A stretch of DNA of 61,803 nucleotides from Bacteroidales bacterium (GCA_017618715.1 JAFZTS010000004.1:1-61803); one strand, 5' to 3'. Positions 8,520-18,014 are shown, counted from the first letter of the stretch. Program-made: numbers and translations. The notes: a model not told the origin generated them from the sequence alone.

Positions 8520-9368
8520 ATGGTAAAGTTAGGACAATACAATACGCTGAAGGTAGCGAAGACAGTTGACTTCGGCCTATACCTCGACGGAGGAGACGGA
8601 CTTGAGATACTCATGCCGAAGCGCTACGTGCCCGAGGGAGCCAAAGTTGGCGACGAATTGAAAGTTTTCGTCTATCAGGATTCCGAGGCACGACTCATCG
8701 CCACCAACGAACATCCCTACGCCACCGTGGGGCAGTTCGCCTATCTGAAAATCAACAGCGTCAACCAGGTCGGCGCGTTCGCCGACTGGGGCACGTCGAA
8801 GGAACTGCTCATCCCCCATCGCGAACAGGCGCAAACGATGGAGGAAGGCCGTCGATACATTATATATATTTATATAGACCAGCTGTCAGGTCGTATTGCA
8901 GGCACAGCCAAAGTCGGCAAGCATCTGGGCAACGTGCCGCCCGCTTACGAAGAAGGACAGGAGGTCGAAGCCCTCGTTTGGCAACGTACCCCACTTGGTT
9001 ACAAGGTCATCATCAACAATCAGCATGCCGGCCTGCTCTATCATAACCAGATCTTCCAGGAGATACACATCGGCGAACGTCTGCGCGCCTGGATCGAGGG
9101 TGTACGCGAAGACGACAAGATCGACCTCAGCCTCCAGCCTATTGGCTATCGCCAGATGATCGATCCTGCTGAGGCCAGTATCCTCAAGGCCCTGCATCGC
9201 CGCCAGGGCTTCCTGCCGCTCACCGACCACTCTTCACCCGAGCTCATCGCCTCCGAGCTGCAAATGTCGAAGAAGACCTTCAAGAAGGCCATCGGCGCCC
9301 TTTACAAGCAACAGCGTATCTCCCTCCTTGAAGATGGCATCCAGCTGCTCGACTACTCCGACGAGTGA
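8520..9368 (+). CDS. cvfB: S1-like RNA-binding protein, CvfB family
   Basis: 282 aa from the ATG at 8520. It resembles CvfB/YitL: successive S1-type OB folds (KVAKTVDFGLYLDGG near residue 10 and INSVNQVGAFADWG near 80) and a C-terminal winged-helix region (ASELQMSKKTFKKAIGALYKQQ). The family binds RNA, and in staphylococci it affects virulence gene expression. The frame stays open upstream to 8445 only because it runs through the tandem repeat; that extension encodes no S1 sequence, so 8520 is preferred. No promoter outside the repeats was found. Confidence 0.88.
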   Translation: MVKLGQYNTLKVAKTVDFGLYLDGGDGLEILMPKRYVPEGAKVGDELKVFVYQDSEARLIATNEHPYATVGQFAYLKINSVNQVGAFADWGTSKELLIPHREQAQTMEEGRRYIIYIYIDQLSGRIAGTAKVGKHLGNVPPAYEEGQEVEALVWQRTPLGYKVIINNQHAGLLYHNQIFQEIHIGERLRAWIEGVREDDKIDLSLQPIGYRQMIDPAEASILKALHRRQGFLPLTDHSSPELIASELQMSKKTFKKAIGALYKQQRISLLEDGIQLLDYSDE

Positions 9369-9577
9369 TAAAACCTCACAGAGTTCATGGTATTATGTCG
9401 TACAATGTTCCCAGGATAAGGTCACACAGATCGCCTCAGATAAACACAGATTTTTTCACTATGCGCGTCATGTTTTATCGATAGGCAGACAAAACGGACA
9501 AGCAGACATGATGATCAAGTGCGGAGCCGCGTAGCGCAATCTGTGGAAATCTGTAAAATTGCTGTGTGATAAAAAAA
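9369..9577. repeat. Inverted CACAGAT-type intergenic repeat
   Basis: CACACAGATCGCCTCAGATAAACACAGA-type sequence near 9423-9455 is matched in inverted orientation by AATCTGTGG...TGTGTGAT near 9539-9570. It lies between two convergent genes, so a large hairpin here could serve both as a transcript end. It is a different family from the AACACGAATT repeats. Confidence 0.6.
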
Positions 9578-10996
9578 TCACCTCGGGAAAGCGAGGAACG
9601 GGGTGGTGATGTTGGCGAGGTGCTTGTAGCCTTCGACGTTCGGGTGCAGCTTGTCCTTCTGATAATACGAGCCATAGTTGCTGTGCGTGAAGCCTGAGCG
9701 ACGGAAGAGGTCAAGATATGGCACATCGTGCGCCTTGGCCCACTCAATCTGGGCATCGACAAAATGACGGAGGCCGATGCCTTCAGTGTAGAGCGAGTCG
9801 TAGCCCGCCGCCCCTTTATTGAAGATTGGTAACGTCGTAAACAGAAGAATCTCGGCATCGGGGTTCTTCTGTTTTAGTGTATAATAGCAGTAGTTCATCC
9901 CTCCCAGCATCGTATTGAGCTTCGACGTGTCGTAGCCATCGGCCTCGGTGAAGTCGCTGAGCGAACCGATGGAAGCTCGCCCCTTCGAGAAATCATTGCT
10001 CGGCGACCAAAGCAGGTAGATATCGTGGGGATCATCACGACGACAGCAGCGATCAACGGCATACTGGACTCCATTTTCCTGTGTAAGGGGGCTGTAGCCT
10101 GCGCCATTGATGCCATGACCGAATAGGCTGAGCTGTAGCTTCTCCTGCCAATAAAACTTGCAGCTATCTGACTCCGTGATGTTGCAAAACGATCCGCCAA
10201 AGATACCGATACTCTTGCCATAGTTGGGCGAGAGGGTATAATACAGATCCGAATTGATTTCAATCAAATAACCTGAATATTGACTGATTGAACCCTGCCG
10301 TACGAAAACATCGGCCACTGTCTTGGTAGCTAAAGTTTCATTCTCTGCGTTATTTACCCTCAAGATCAGATTACCCACATTACCCGAAGAAAGAACAAAC
10401 GTAAGCAAATCGAAGTTTCGTGTCTTCTGTTCCTCCGATGCGATCTGTTGTGAAAGTTGCACAGTATTCCCTGTGCCGATTTCAGTCATAGTCATCAAGT
10501 CAAATTCATGACAAAGCCCCGAAACCTCCAACTCGATTGAAGCTGCCTGTCGAGGCCATCTGTCGAGGACTTCGACCTGTACATCAGCCACTACCAAAGG
10601 AAGCTTGATAATTTCGTCTATAGACGCACTGCTCACATCAATCTTCATGCGAATAGCCCAAACGCGACCTAGTCCTGTAGGAGTATCGAGCCACTTCAAG
10701 GTAAAATGCTCGGCATCGAATGATGCCCATTTGTTCTCTGCGGCCACGAAATAGAGTTCATGTTCACCATAAGCCAATTGCATCACGAAAGGATCAAGTG
10801 AAGGCTTGGTCTCAACTTTCACATCATCACCGAACTTGTCAATAATCAGTAGATGAGTAGGCTCAGAAAGAGCACGAGTGAACGGAATCTGCTCGAATTC
10901 GTTCACCACAAACCGAAATGTCAATTCAATCTGTGACCCTATCTGTTCTTCAGTGTGCTGTTGACACGCTGAGAATAAAAACAGAGACCATAACAA
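9578..10996 (-). CDS. SGNH/GDSL hydrolase lipoprotein, 5' end probably frameshifted
   Basis: 472 aa as an open frame. The C-terminal half (about 255-472) is an SGNH hydrolase: IFGGSFCN carries the nucleophile Ser (GDS has become GGS), and DKLHPN carries the Asp-His pair. The N-terminal half is beta-rich and resembles fimbrillin/Mfa-like lipoproteins. The frame opens with TTG at 10996 directly after an in-frame stop, yet encodes LFSAC, a lipobox. An ATG at 11015 in the next frame gives MKSKLIV, the missing signal start; one inserted or deleted base near 10994-11000 would join them. It is the last gene of a four-gene minus-strand group. Likely an esterase or deacetylase acting on surface glycan; substrate unknown. 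Confidence 0.75.
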   Translation of the reverse strand: MLWSLFLFSACQQHTEEQIGSQIELTFRFVVNEFEQIPFTRALSEPTHLLIIDKFGDDVKVETKPSLDPFVMQLAYGEHELYFVAAENKWASFDAEHFTLKWLDTPTGLGRVWAIRMKIDVSSASIDEIIKLPLVVADVQVEVLDRWPRQAASIELEVSGLCHEFDLMTMTEIGTGNTVQLSQQIASEEQKTRNFDLLTFVLSSGNVGNLILRVNNAENETLATKTVADVFVRQGSISQYSGYLIEINSDLYYTLSPNYGKSIGIFGGSFCNITESDSCKFYWQEKLQLSLFGHGINGAGYSPLTQENGVQYAVDRCCRRDDPHDIYLLWSPSNDFSKGRASIGSLSDFTEADGYDTSKLNTMLGGMNYCYYTLKQKNPDAEILLFTTLPIFNKGAAGYDSLYTEGIGLRHFVDAQIEWAKAHDVPYLDLFRRSGFTHSNYGSYYQKDKLHPNVEGYKHLANITTPFLAFPR

Positions 10997-11063
10997 CTAT
11001 CAGTTTGCTCTTCATTCACATTAATTGCGTCTTCAGACCTACTCATCTACATTTGTTAATTAC

Positions 11064-12545
11064 TTACAAAGTCTGCCATGCAGACCCATTCCATATTTCA
11101 GCATTTCCTGTAGAAGTGTTGAAATAAACAAAACCCGCACCTACATAGTTGCCTAAACCAGAAGGCCGATTGGCTGTTGTTCCTCTTTTTATCCAATCGT
11201 ATTCAACCAATATATCAGTAAAACAACCAGTTGCATTGTAAGCAGTAATCAACTGATCCGAGAGGATCTGTTTGACTTCCTCGTAGCCTATTATAGTCTT
11301 GTCTCTATCATATCCTCTGTAATACACGTTATGCAATCGAACGGTATTCTTAGTACCACTTGAACAATTTATCTTTATTAGGTTACTCTCATTAAACCAT
11401 CCATTATTAGTAGTCCAACCCGTACAAACCCAATTAGAGATGTATAAACCATCGATTTCGACTTTATCACAATTTAGGAAGAACAATATTCTCTTATCAT
11501 TAACCGAAGTTGTCATAAAAGGCATATTAAACCTGCAATTTCTAACAGTCATATTTGCACCGCCATCAAAATATATACCTTTTGCTGCCTCTTCTCCTGC
11601 ACAATTAATCAATGAGAGAGAATTACACCACTTGATATAATATATGTACCAATTGCTACCACCATCGGAAACAGAACTATCAGGTTTCCACGTATCAGCA
11701 CAGCAATTCATTAAAGTGGAATAGGTCAAAGTTTCAAGGTAATAAGCATTCTGCTTGTAACTCTTCACGAAACAGTTAGTCATAGTAACCGATGTTCCAC
11801 CTTTGATAGAAAAACCCGTAAACACACCTGTAGCAGTACAACGCTCAACCTTAGACAGAAATGTATTCAAATAAAAGCCAATGGAGCAACCTGTTGAAGC
11901 CAAACCCTCCAATACAAGTCTATAATGTTGCTCGCTGGTAGAGAATCCATAATTCATTACATTCTCTGTTCCATTCTTTACAGAGATATTCCTAATAGTG
12001 ACGAAATCACTAGCGATACTAACAATTGTATTCATTGTGGTATTTGTCGGACTCGCCAACAATTGAGGTTTGCCTTCATGATCATTAGATTGACGTGTTC
12101 CTTCTAAAACCTTTCTGCTTGAGATAGAAAGGGTAGTTTTAATCAGATACGTTTTATTCAGCAAGATGACTCTCTCGATTGGTGAAGACAGAGCTTTCTG
12201 AATGGCAGTAGCGTCATTCGTAGAACCATTACCCACAGCGCCCCACCATTCAGCATAGCAGCAGTCCACATTCCATGTACCCGCTAATGTTACACCGCTA
12301 AAGATTTGCCTTGGTGGAGATACAATAGTTGATCTATTGCCTGTCAAAGTGTAGTTGCCGATGATTTTTCCACCTTCGAAGATTATCATCGTGTTGGATG
12401 CCATAGTGACATTAGAAGTAAGCGTAATGTCGGAGTCAAGGTGATATACACCTCCTGATTGCTGGACAGCAGATAAGAAATCCGCTAATGTACTTCTAAC
12501 CTGTTCACTAACAGGCTGAGTACTCTCATTTAAGATTTGTGCCAT
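11064..12545 (-). CDS. Right-handed beta-helix protein, phage tailspike-like
   Basis: 493 aa with no signal peptide or membrane segment. Residues about 75-420 look like a pectate-lyase-superfamily beta-helix, with WWGAVGNGSTNDATAIQKAL, the usual opening of tailspike-type depolymerase domains, then short repeats with stacked Asn. The C terminus (GTTANRPSGL...GFVYFNTSTGNAEIWNGSAW) resembles the terminal module of phage tail fibres. Base composition is AT-richer than its neighbours, suggesting transfer. It sits 40 nt after a CotH-like gene and about 50-70 nt before the SGNH hydrolase on the same strand. Either it recognises or cleaves a polysaccharide, or it is a captured phage adhesin. The lack of an export signal is unexplained. 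Confidence 0.75.
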   Translation of the reverse strand: MAQILNESTQPVSEQVRSTLADFLSAVQQSGGVYHLDSDITLTSNVTMASNTMIIFEGGKIIGNYTLTGNRSTIVSPPRQIFSGVTLAGTWNVDCCYAEWWGAVGNGSTNDATAIQKALSSPIERVILLNKTYLIKTTLSISSRKVLEGTRQSNDHEGKPQLLASPTNTTMNTIVSIASDFVTIRNISVKNGTENVMNYGFSTSEQHYRLVLEGLASTGCSIGFYLNTFLSKVERCTATGVFTGFSIKGGTSVTMTNCFVKSYKQNAYYLETLTYSTLMNCCADTWKPDSSVSDGGSNWYIYYIKWCNSLSLINCAGEEAAKGIYFDGGANMTVRNCRFNMPFMTTSVNDKRILFFLNCDKVEIDGLYISNWVCTGWTTNNGWFNESNLIKINCSSGTKNTVRLHNVYYRGYDRDKTIIGYEEVKQILSDQLITAYNATGCFTDILVEYDWIKRGTTANRPSGLGNYVGAGFVYFNTSTGNAEIWNGSAWQTL

Positions 12546-12585
12546 AATTGTAAAATAGATAATTTGAAATAAAAAGGTCAGTTAC

Positions 12586-14982
12586 CTAAGGAACTGAAAA
12601 ATATAACTTCCCTATATAAATTTTGAACATCCCTTCAGTATGTTGCAAGATGCGCCGCCCGAATAAGTCATAAACGGGCATTTCTTCGTCCACGACACCC
12701 ATTGTCTCCTCTATGCCAGCGCCAGGGGCGACTACAGGCAAAAGGGCCAGTGAGACGATATTGTTGCCCAACAGATCGGGTCGGAGAGAGATGTTGGACT
12801 GATGAAAGGTGCGGGTCTCGAAACCTCCGTTGGAGTAACCGATTACCAGTTGCCAATGGAAATTGCTGCTGCCACTGTTCACACGGAAAGTCCGACCACT
12901 GAAACAATAGCCATCGAAATTGCCCTCTGTCAAACGAATGTCGTTAATGCTTGCCGAGACATCGTAAACCAAGCCGTCATGAAACACCTTTGTGGAGACA
13001 GTGAGATGAATGACATTCCCTAAATTAAAACGCGAAGCAAGTTGTTGGCTTTGAATAAGAGGACGCTTCTGACAGAACGGTATAAGCTGTTGCTCGATTC
13101 GATTGACGAAATCCTGATAGGTGGCACCTTCATCGATAAAAGCGAAAGTTGCTTCAATCTCATCTTCTATCGCATCCCGCATCGCGTTAATCATCGGCAC
13201 AGTGACCGAAGGTTTGCAGAAATCCCCAAGATAGACCATCATACGGTCAATGAAAGGATTGCGGAATTCCGGCATGTCGAACAGCCGCGCAAAAATGCGC
13301 CTATGCTCTGGCTTTTCATCGTAATTGCTCTCGTTCCCGGTCAGCGTAATGAAATTCATCCAATTCCAGTCGTCTCCACCGCCCGCAAAATCGTCAAGGT
13401 CCTTAAGCAGAGGATGGAGAATCTTCTGACCTTCGCTCCTGTCGTACCACAGATAGACATTGGTATGGGCAAAAGTACGATTGGATGAATATGCTTCACA
13501 GCATAGATAATTTAGGAAAAGCGACATGTCGAACAGTTGAGCGAAGTCTTCATATTTGGAATTCGGATCATCGATCAGCTGCCGAACATCGTCATATTCT
13601 GCCACTTTGGTATAGAATGCCTCAATTTCGGAAATCGAATCCTCCTCAACACCCAAGTTATTCGAAGCCCATGTGTTGTTGGCACGCTCACGAATGTCCA
13701 TAATACCATTGTACTTGCCATCGATATAGACGATGCAGGGACGATAGTCGAGATACTGCAAACTGTCGATATGATTGGCAAAAAGTAACTGCACGAACCC
13801 GTCATCGATACGTGAGTCGAGGCAACGCGTACCACTATTGCGAAGGCAGAAAGTCTTGGTCTTCTTGATGAAAGGCTTATGGGGGAAGAATGTCGAAGAT
13901 TTAAAGCGTTTCTTCTGCCAACGTTTGTTGGTATAAAGGTTCATCGCTTTCTGATGTCTTCGTAGCGACCCGGCACCATGCATACCCGCCTCGCCAATCT
14001 GATTGATGAGCGCCGTGTCGGGCTCCGTTTGCTCAAAGAACTCGATATTGAACGGGCGACGCCAACCCTTGAAGCAATTACCATCGAAGTCATCGCCCAC
14101 CATCATGCCTATCTCCTCATCGTAAAGGTATCTGCTGTCGGTCGAAAGCGAGAACACAGGCAGTTGCGTCGTGCGTGGATGGATGATATAGGAATGCGTC
14201 ACAGGCAGGGAGGTCAATGCGAAATCTGATATCAATCGGGCACGAACCACCGTTGTCTCTGTTATCAGCATCTTGCAAGGTTCTTCCTTGGCATAGCTCG
14301 CAGACGCTTTCGTGGGAGCCGAGCCATCGAGGGTGACATACAGGCGCGTGTCGGAAGGAAGAGCGGCATCGGGAAACGCGATTGTGAGCGAGAGCGATTC
14401 ACCCACAGGGAGCAGTCGCCCTGTATGACTGAATACGGGATCAGGCAAGATAAAGTCTGAACCAAGGCTTTCGTTCGGTTCACCAGGCGTTGGCGTGACT
14501 TCATATTGCCATTGGTCTGCCCCATCAGTCACTCGGCCCCACGCGATATTGGGAGCAGGCATCTCGTCGTATGCCACACTATCAATCAGTACGCCCTCCG
14601 CATTCCAAAGATAGAGAGCTCCGGCCTTGGTGGATTCCAACCGGAAGTCGGGGTGTTCCCACCCGTCGTCCTTCTTGTCGCAATAGTAAAGGATACGACC
14701 GTATGCGGGCAGTTCACGAAAATGAAAAAGTTCGTACGACTTGTCAAAATCGTTAGTGATTCCAATTCGCCAGCCCCTCATGTTGATTTTCTTTCCTGTA
14801 GTATTATAGACTTCGAACCAGGAGTCGGGGAAATCCTTTCGATAGAAAAGGGCATCGACATTGCTTTGCATCAGTTCGTTGATAACCACTTGATGCGTCT
14901 GGGCAGCGAGATGACCACCTAAACAGACAAGTAGCAACAGACATGTCGTTGTCAAGAGTTTTTGTAATGATGTTCTATCCAT
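12586..14982 (-). CDS. Lamin-tail/CotH-kinase surface protein with T9SS-like C terminus (copy 2)
   Basis: 798 aa. A signal peptide (to about residue 27) is followed by a lamin-tail domain starting VINELMQSNVDALF, a chitobiase-C-like beta domain (about 190-270), and a CotH-type kinase domain (about 300-570) with AMNLYTNKRW, a likely Lys region, and NVYLWYDR...LLKDLDDF, whose DLD corresponds to the metal-binding Asp. The C terminus VYDLFGRRI...FKIYIGKLYF resembles a type IX secretion sorting domain. CotH proteins are protein kinases (first shown in spore coats); here export to the cell surface by T9SS is inferred. It is a paralogue of the gene 6 nt upstream, sharing the motif INE-MQSNVDAL and FPDSW. 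Confidence 0.8.
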   Translation of the reverse strand: MDRTSLQKLLTTTCLLLLVCLGGHLAAQTHQVVINELMQSNVDALFYRKDFPDSWFEVYNTTGKKINMRGWRIGITNDFDKSYELFHFRELPAYGRILYYCDKKDDGWEHPDFRLESTKAGALYLWNAEGVLIDSVAYDEMPAPNIAWGRVTDGADQWQYEVTPTPGEPNESLGSDFILPDPVFSHTGRLLPVGESLSLTIAFPDAALPSDTRLYVTLDGSAPTKASASYAKEEPCKMLITETTVVRARLISDFALTSLPVTHSYIIHPRTTQLPVFSLSTDSRYLYDEEIGMMVGDDFDGNCFKGWRRPFNIEFFEQTEPDTALINQIGEAGMHGAGSLRRHQKAMNLYTNKRWQKKRFKSSTFFPHKPFIKKTKTFCLRNSGTRCLDSRIDDGFVQLLFANHIDSLQYLDYRPCIVYIDGKYNGIMDIRERANNTWASNNLGVEEDSISEIEAFYTKVAEYDDVRQLIDDPNSKYEDFAQLFDMSLFLNYLCCEAYSSNRTFAHTNVYLWYDRSEGQKILHPLLKDLDDFAGGGDDWNWMNFITLTGNESNYDEKPEHRRIFARLFDMPEFRNPFIDRMMVYLGDFCKPSVTVPMINAMRDAIEDEIEATFAFIDEGATYQDFVNRIEQQLIPFCQKRPLIQSQQLASRFNLGNVIHLTVSTKVFHDGLVYDVSASINDIRLTEGNFDGYCFSGRTFRVNSGSSNFHWQLVIGYSNGGFETRTFHQSNISLRPDLLGNNIVSLALLPVVAPGAGIEETMGVVDEEMPVYDLFGRRILQHTEGMFKIYIGKLYFSVP

Positions 14983-14988
14983 ATCCTC

Positions 14989-17364
14989 TTAATATCTGAT
15001 AATCTTTCGGAATGTTCCATCGGGTTCGCGCGCCAATCGTATGTCTCTTCCTCGCGCATTGCTGCAAGGCATACCATAGATGGTAAAGTATCCCTCTGAA
15101 GTTTTGGCCTCATCGTTCACAACACGCTCAATGCCATAACCTGGGTCAATGGGAATGGTTGTAATAACAACAGATTCACACGCGCCCACTATCTCGGCCA
15201 AATGGATACTGACCGAAGGCTGATCATATCGAATTGTTTTCATGTTGCCATTCAAGTACATGACTGTCATCACCCATCCCGCAGCTGGATTCCGGCTGTC
15301 GAGCCTCAGCGTACGATCCAACCACGTATATCCCTCAAAATGGCTTTGGGTAAGGCCGACATGATTGACCAGGATTGAATCCCCTTGAGGATAGATGGTC
15401 ATAGGGACGACAGTTCCCAACGAGAAATATTGCGACAAATGATTATAAGCCCTCACGGGCCGCATCTCGCAGAAAGGAATCAGTCGTTCGTTGATTGTCC
15501 TGTCAAAGTCAGCATAGCTTACATCTTCGGTCATCACATCAAATGTAGCCGCTACCTCGCTATCGATCTCGTCGCGCATCTGACGAATGAGAGGCAACGT
15601 CACATCGGGGCGAAGGAAATCGCCGAGATATGTACCCATGCGGTCGATGAAAGATTCACGGAACTCGTCCATCATCATCAGCTTCTGTATCAGACGATGT
15701 TTAATGGGCTGCAATGCCCATTTCCCCTCATCACCTGTCACCATGAGCCAATTGAGATAATTGAAGCCCAATTGGGAATTGGAGAAATAGTCGAGGTCTT
15801 TCAGCACGAAATGCCATTTGCCCTCCTTCTTCCTCCACATATATACATTATTATGCGGAAAGTCCTCATTCGTAGCAAAAGTCTCGCAGCAAAGATAGTC
15901 GATAAACTGATCCATCTCCATCACCTTGCAAAAGTCACCAAATGTTGATGATTCGCTTTGGATCAGCTGTAACATCTCGGAGTAAGCTGGCTCATTACTG
16001 TAGAAACTCTCCACAATATCTACCTCTTCGTCAATTCCATAGTTCGACTCCAGAAAGTCTTCGTCTGCCTTCTCCCTCAAGCCAAAAATTCCCTTGTATT
16101 CTCCATTGATATAGCCGATGACGGGAGAATACGCTATCCATTCGAGCGAATCCTTCCACCGTGCAAAGAATCGTTGTGCCAAGGCATCCTCAAATCTTGA
16201 GTCGATGCACCGATTACCGCCATTTCGCAAACGGAATGACTTGACTTTTGTGACTTCAGGTTTGTCTTCGGGCCAAAGCTGTGCCTTGAAGCGCTTCTTT
16301 CCGAAACGCTTGTTGGCATACAACTTAAGCGACTTCTGCGAATAGATACGCGAACCCAAACCGCCAACAGCTGTTTCGCCAAGCTGATTGAACGTGGCGT
16401 CATCGTCCTGCTTATCGAAATATTCGATGTTGACGGGACGACGCCAATCCTTGTAGCAATTTCCTGTTCCCAAGGGCTGTCCTCCAAGCAGGATGCCGTA
16501 ATCTTCGCTGTAGAAATATGCGCTGTCAGACACCAGACTAACTATAGGCAAGTGGAGCTCGCGAGGATGAAAAATATAGGAATGTGTGGCAGCACGCGAG
16601 GGCAAAGCGTGTGCCGAGAGTAGTTTGGCTCGAACGGTGAGGGTATGATCAATCGTCAAATGGAATTCGGTGGCTGAAGGAGAGTCGATAGTGGGCTCCT
16701 CACCGTTGGTGGACATATAGATGCGGGTATCGGAAGGCAAATCAAAACCTTCGGGCAACGTTATTAGCAGTTCAGCAGGTTCCGACATAATACGTCCCGG
16801 CAAGCTGAATACGGGCGAAGGCAATAATATGGACGAGCCACCTCCTTCGTTGGACGCTCCCGGAGTGGGTTTTAGTTCATGCTGCCAATCTGCGTCGCCA
16901 TCGGTAAGGCGACCATAGGCGATGTTTGGAGCGGGCATAGGGGGATAGCAAAGGCTGTCGATCACTTCTCCTTCTGGGCTGAAAAAATAGATGCAGCCTT
17001 CTGATGTGGATTCGAGACGGAAGTCGGTGTGAGCATACTCTCCCTTCTTGTCACAATAAACAAGTTGGAACCCATGTGCAGGCACATTGTGATACATAGG
17101 GATACGATAGGAGGAATTGGGGTCAGAGGTCGGCCCAAAACCATATCCCTTGATGCTGATATCCCTGCTTGTCGGGTTATAGAGTTCAATCCACGAATCT
17201 GGAAAGTCCTTGTTGACCATCAAAGCATCCACATTGCTTTGCATTATCTCGTTGATCATGAGATGGCCAGTATCGTAGGAAGAGAGAGATAGATATGAAT
17301 CAGCAGTCAGTGCATCACACTGCCACAAACAGACAGCAAGGAGAGAAACAGCCAACCTACTCAT
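14989..17364 (-). CDS. Lamin-tail/CotH-kinase surface protein with T9SS-like C terminus (copy 1)
   Basis: 791 aa, same architecture as the downstream paralogue: signal peptide (about 1-20), lamin-tail domain from LMINEIMQSNVDAL, a chitobiase-C-like beta domain, then a CotH kinase-like domain with SLKLYANKRF and NNVYMWRK...VLKDLDYF. The C terminus (YFTIYGMPC... to the end) resembles a degraded T9SS sorting domain. It is the first of four same-strand genes (CotH, CotH, beta-helix, SGNH) with gaps of 6, 40 and about 50-70 nt. Only about 90 nt, including a terminator-like hairpin, separate it from the SPOR gene, and no clear promoter lies in that gap, so read-through is possible. Substrate of the putative kinase is unknown. 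Confidence 0.8.
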   Translation of the reverse strand: MSRLAVSLLAVCLWQCDALTADSYLSLSSYDTGHLMINEIMQSNVDALMVNKDFPDSWIELYNPTSRDISIKGYGFGPTSDPNSSYRIPMYHNVPAHGFQLVYCDKKGEYAHTDFRLESTSEGCIYFFSPEGEVIDSLCYPPMPAPNIAYGRLTDGDADWQHELKPTPGASNEGGGSSILLPSPVFSLPGRIMSEPAELLITLPEGFDLPSDTRIYMSTNGEEPTIDSPSATEFHLTIDHTLTVRAKLLSAHALPSRAATHSYIFHPRELHLPIVSLVSDSAYFYSEDYGILLGGQPLGTGNCYKDWRRPVNIEYFDKQDDDATFNQLGETAVGGLGSRIYSQKSLKLYANKRFGKKRFKAQLWPEDKPEVTKVKSFRLRNGGNRCIDSRFEDALAQRFFARWKDSLEWIAYSPVIGYINGEYKGIFGLREKADEDFLESNYGIDEEVDIVESFYSNEPAYSEMLQLIQSESSTFGDFCKVMEMDQFIDYLCCETFATNEDFPHNNVYMWRKKEGKWHFVLKDLDYFSNSQLGFNYLNWLMVTGDEGKWALQPIKHRLIQKLMMMDEFRESFIDRMGTYLGDFLRPDVTLPLIRQMRDEIDSEVAATFDVMTEDVSYADFDRTINERLIPFCEMRPVRAYNHLSQYFSLGTVVPMTIYPQGDSILVNHVGLTQSHFEGYTWLDRTLRLDSRNPAAGWVMTVMYLNGNMKTIRYDQPSVSIHLAEIVGACESVVITTIPIDPGYGIERVVNDEAKTSEGYFTIYGMPCSNARGRDIRLAREPDGTFRKIIRY

Positions 17365-17378
17365 AAAAAATAATCCTT

Positions 17379-17430
17379 AAAAAAGCGCAGAAAGCCAAAC
17401 ACTTGGAGCAATGCCCCAAGTATCTGGCTT
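17379..17430 (-). terminator. Hairpin terminator between SPOR gene and CotH operon
   Basis: AAGCCAAACACTTGG (17392-17406) pairs with CCAAGTATCTGGCTT (17416-17430); on the minus strand a run of six T follows at about 17379-17384. It ends the SPOR transcript and, since no promoter is visible before the CotH gene, may control read-through into it. Confidence 0.6.
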
Positions 17431-17453
17431 CAATAAACGTGAAATAAATCGTA

Positions 17454-17945
17454 TTAATATGCTGGGATGAGCAACCATGCGGCTGGACATGTGCCCGGAT
17501 CATCGTTGGCGTAGGTCGAACGGATATTGTCACGCACACTCACAGCCTGGGCGCGGGTGTCATAACCGCCAGCCACTACACGATAGAGGCCAGCCTCGTT
17601 CTGTACCAGGAATGCGTTGTAGCCACGGCTCACCATCTTGGCCTTGAAGTTATCAGCGTTGGCCTTGTTGCTGAATGCGCCAACCACAACATTGTAGTCC
17701 TTCAAGAGTCCGGCATCACCACTGTTCACCACTGATACCTTCTCCTGACGATCACCAGCCTGGGCAACAGGCTGGGTACGAGTCGTGGTACGTGTAGGCG
17801 TGGTGTAGGTGATTGGCTCCACTTCCTTTACCTCCTCGGTAGGAGATGCAACGGTAGCGGCCTCGGAAAGGGTTTTCTTACTTTTGCAGCCAGTCAGTGC
17901 GACAGCTGCAACAATGGCAAAAGCCATCAAGAGTGTCTTCTTCAT
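17454..17945 (-). CDS. SPOR-domain lipoprotein
   Basis: 163 aa. Signal peptide with lipobox ALTGC at about residues 16-20, then a Thr/Pro-rich linker and a SPOR domain (about 82-150, from YNVVVGAFSNKANADNF to RVVAGGY). SPOR domains bind peptidoglycan lacking stem peptides, typically at the division septum, so this is probably an envelope or division-associated protein. It has its own promoter (17983-18014). Confidence 0.88.
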   Translation of the reverse strand: MKKTLLMAFAIVAAVALTGCKSKKTLSEAATVASPTEEVKEVEPITYTTPTRTTTRTQPVAQAGDRQEKVSVVNSGDAGLLKDYNVVVGAFSNKANADNFKAKMVSRGYNAFLVQNEAGLYRVVAGGYDTRAQAVSVRDNIRSTYANDDPGTCPAAWLLIPAY

Positions 17946-17982
17946 ATTTATTTGGGTTAAGTAGATATGTCAATTTTGGGGG

Positions 17983-18014
17983 CAAATTTACGCAACAAAT
18001 CCGTAGAAAGCAAA
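17983..18014 (-). promoter_or_regulatory. Promoter of SPOR lipoprotein gene
   Basis: Read on the minus strand: TTTG at 18014-18011, 20 nt, TAAATTTG at 17990-17983. Confidence 0.75.
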
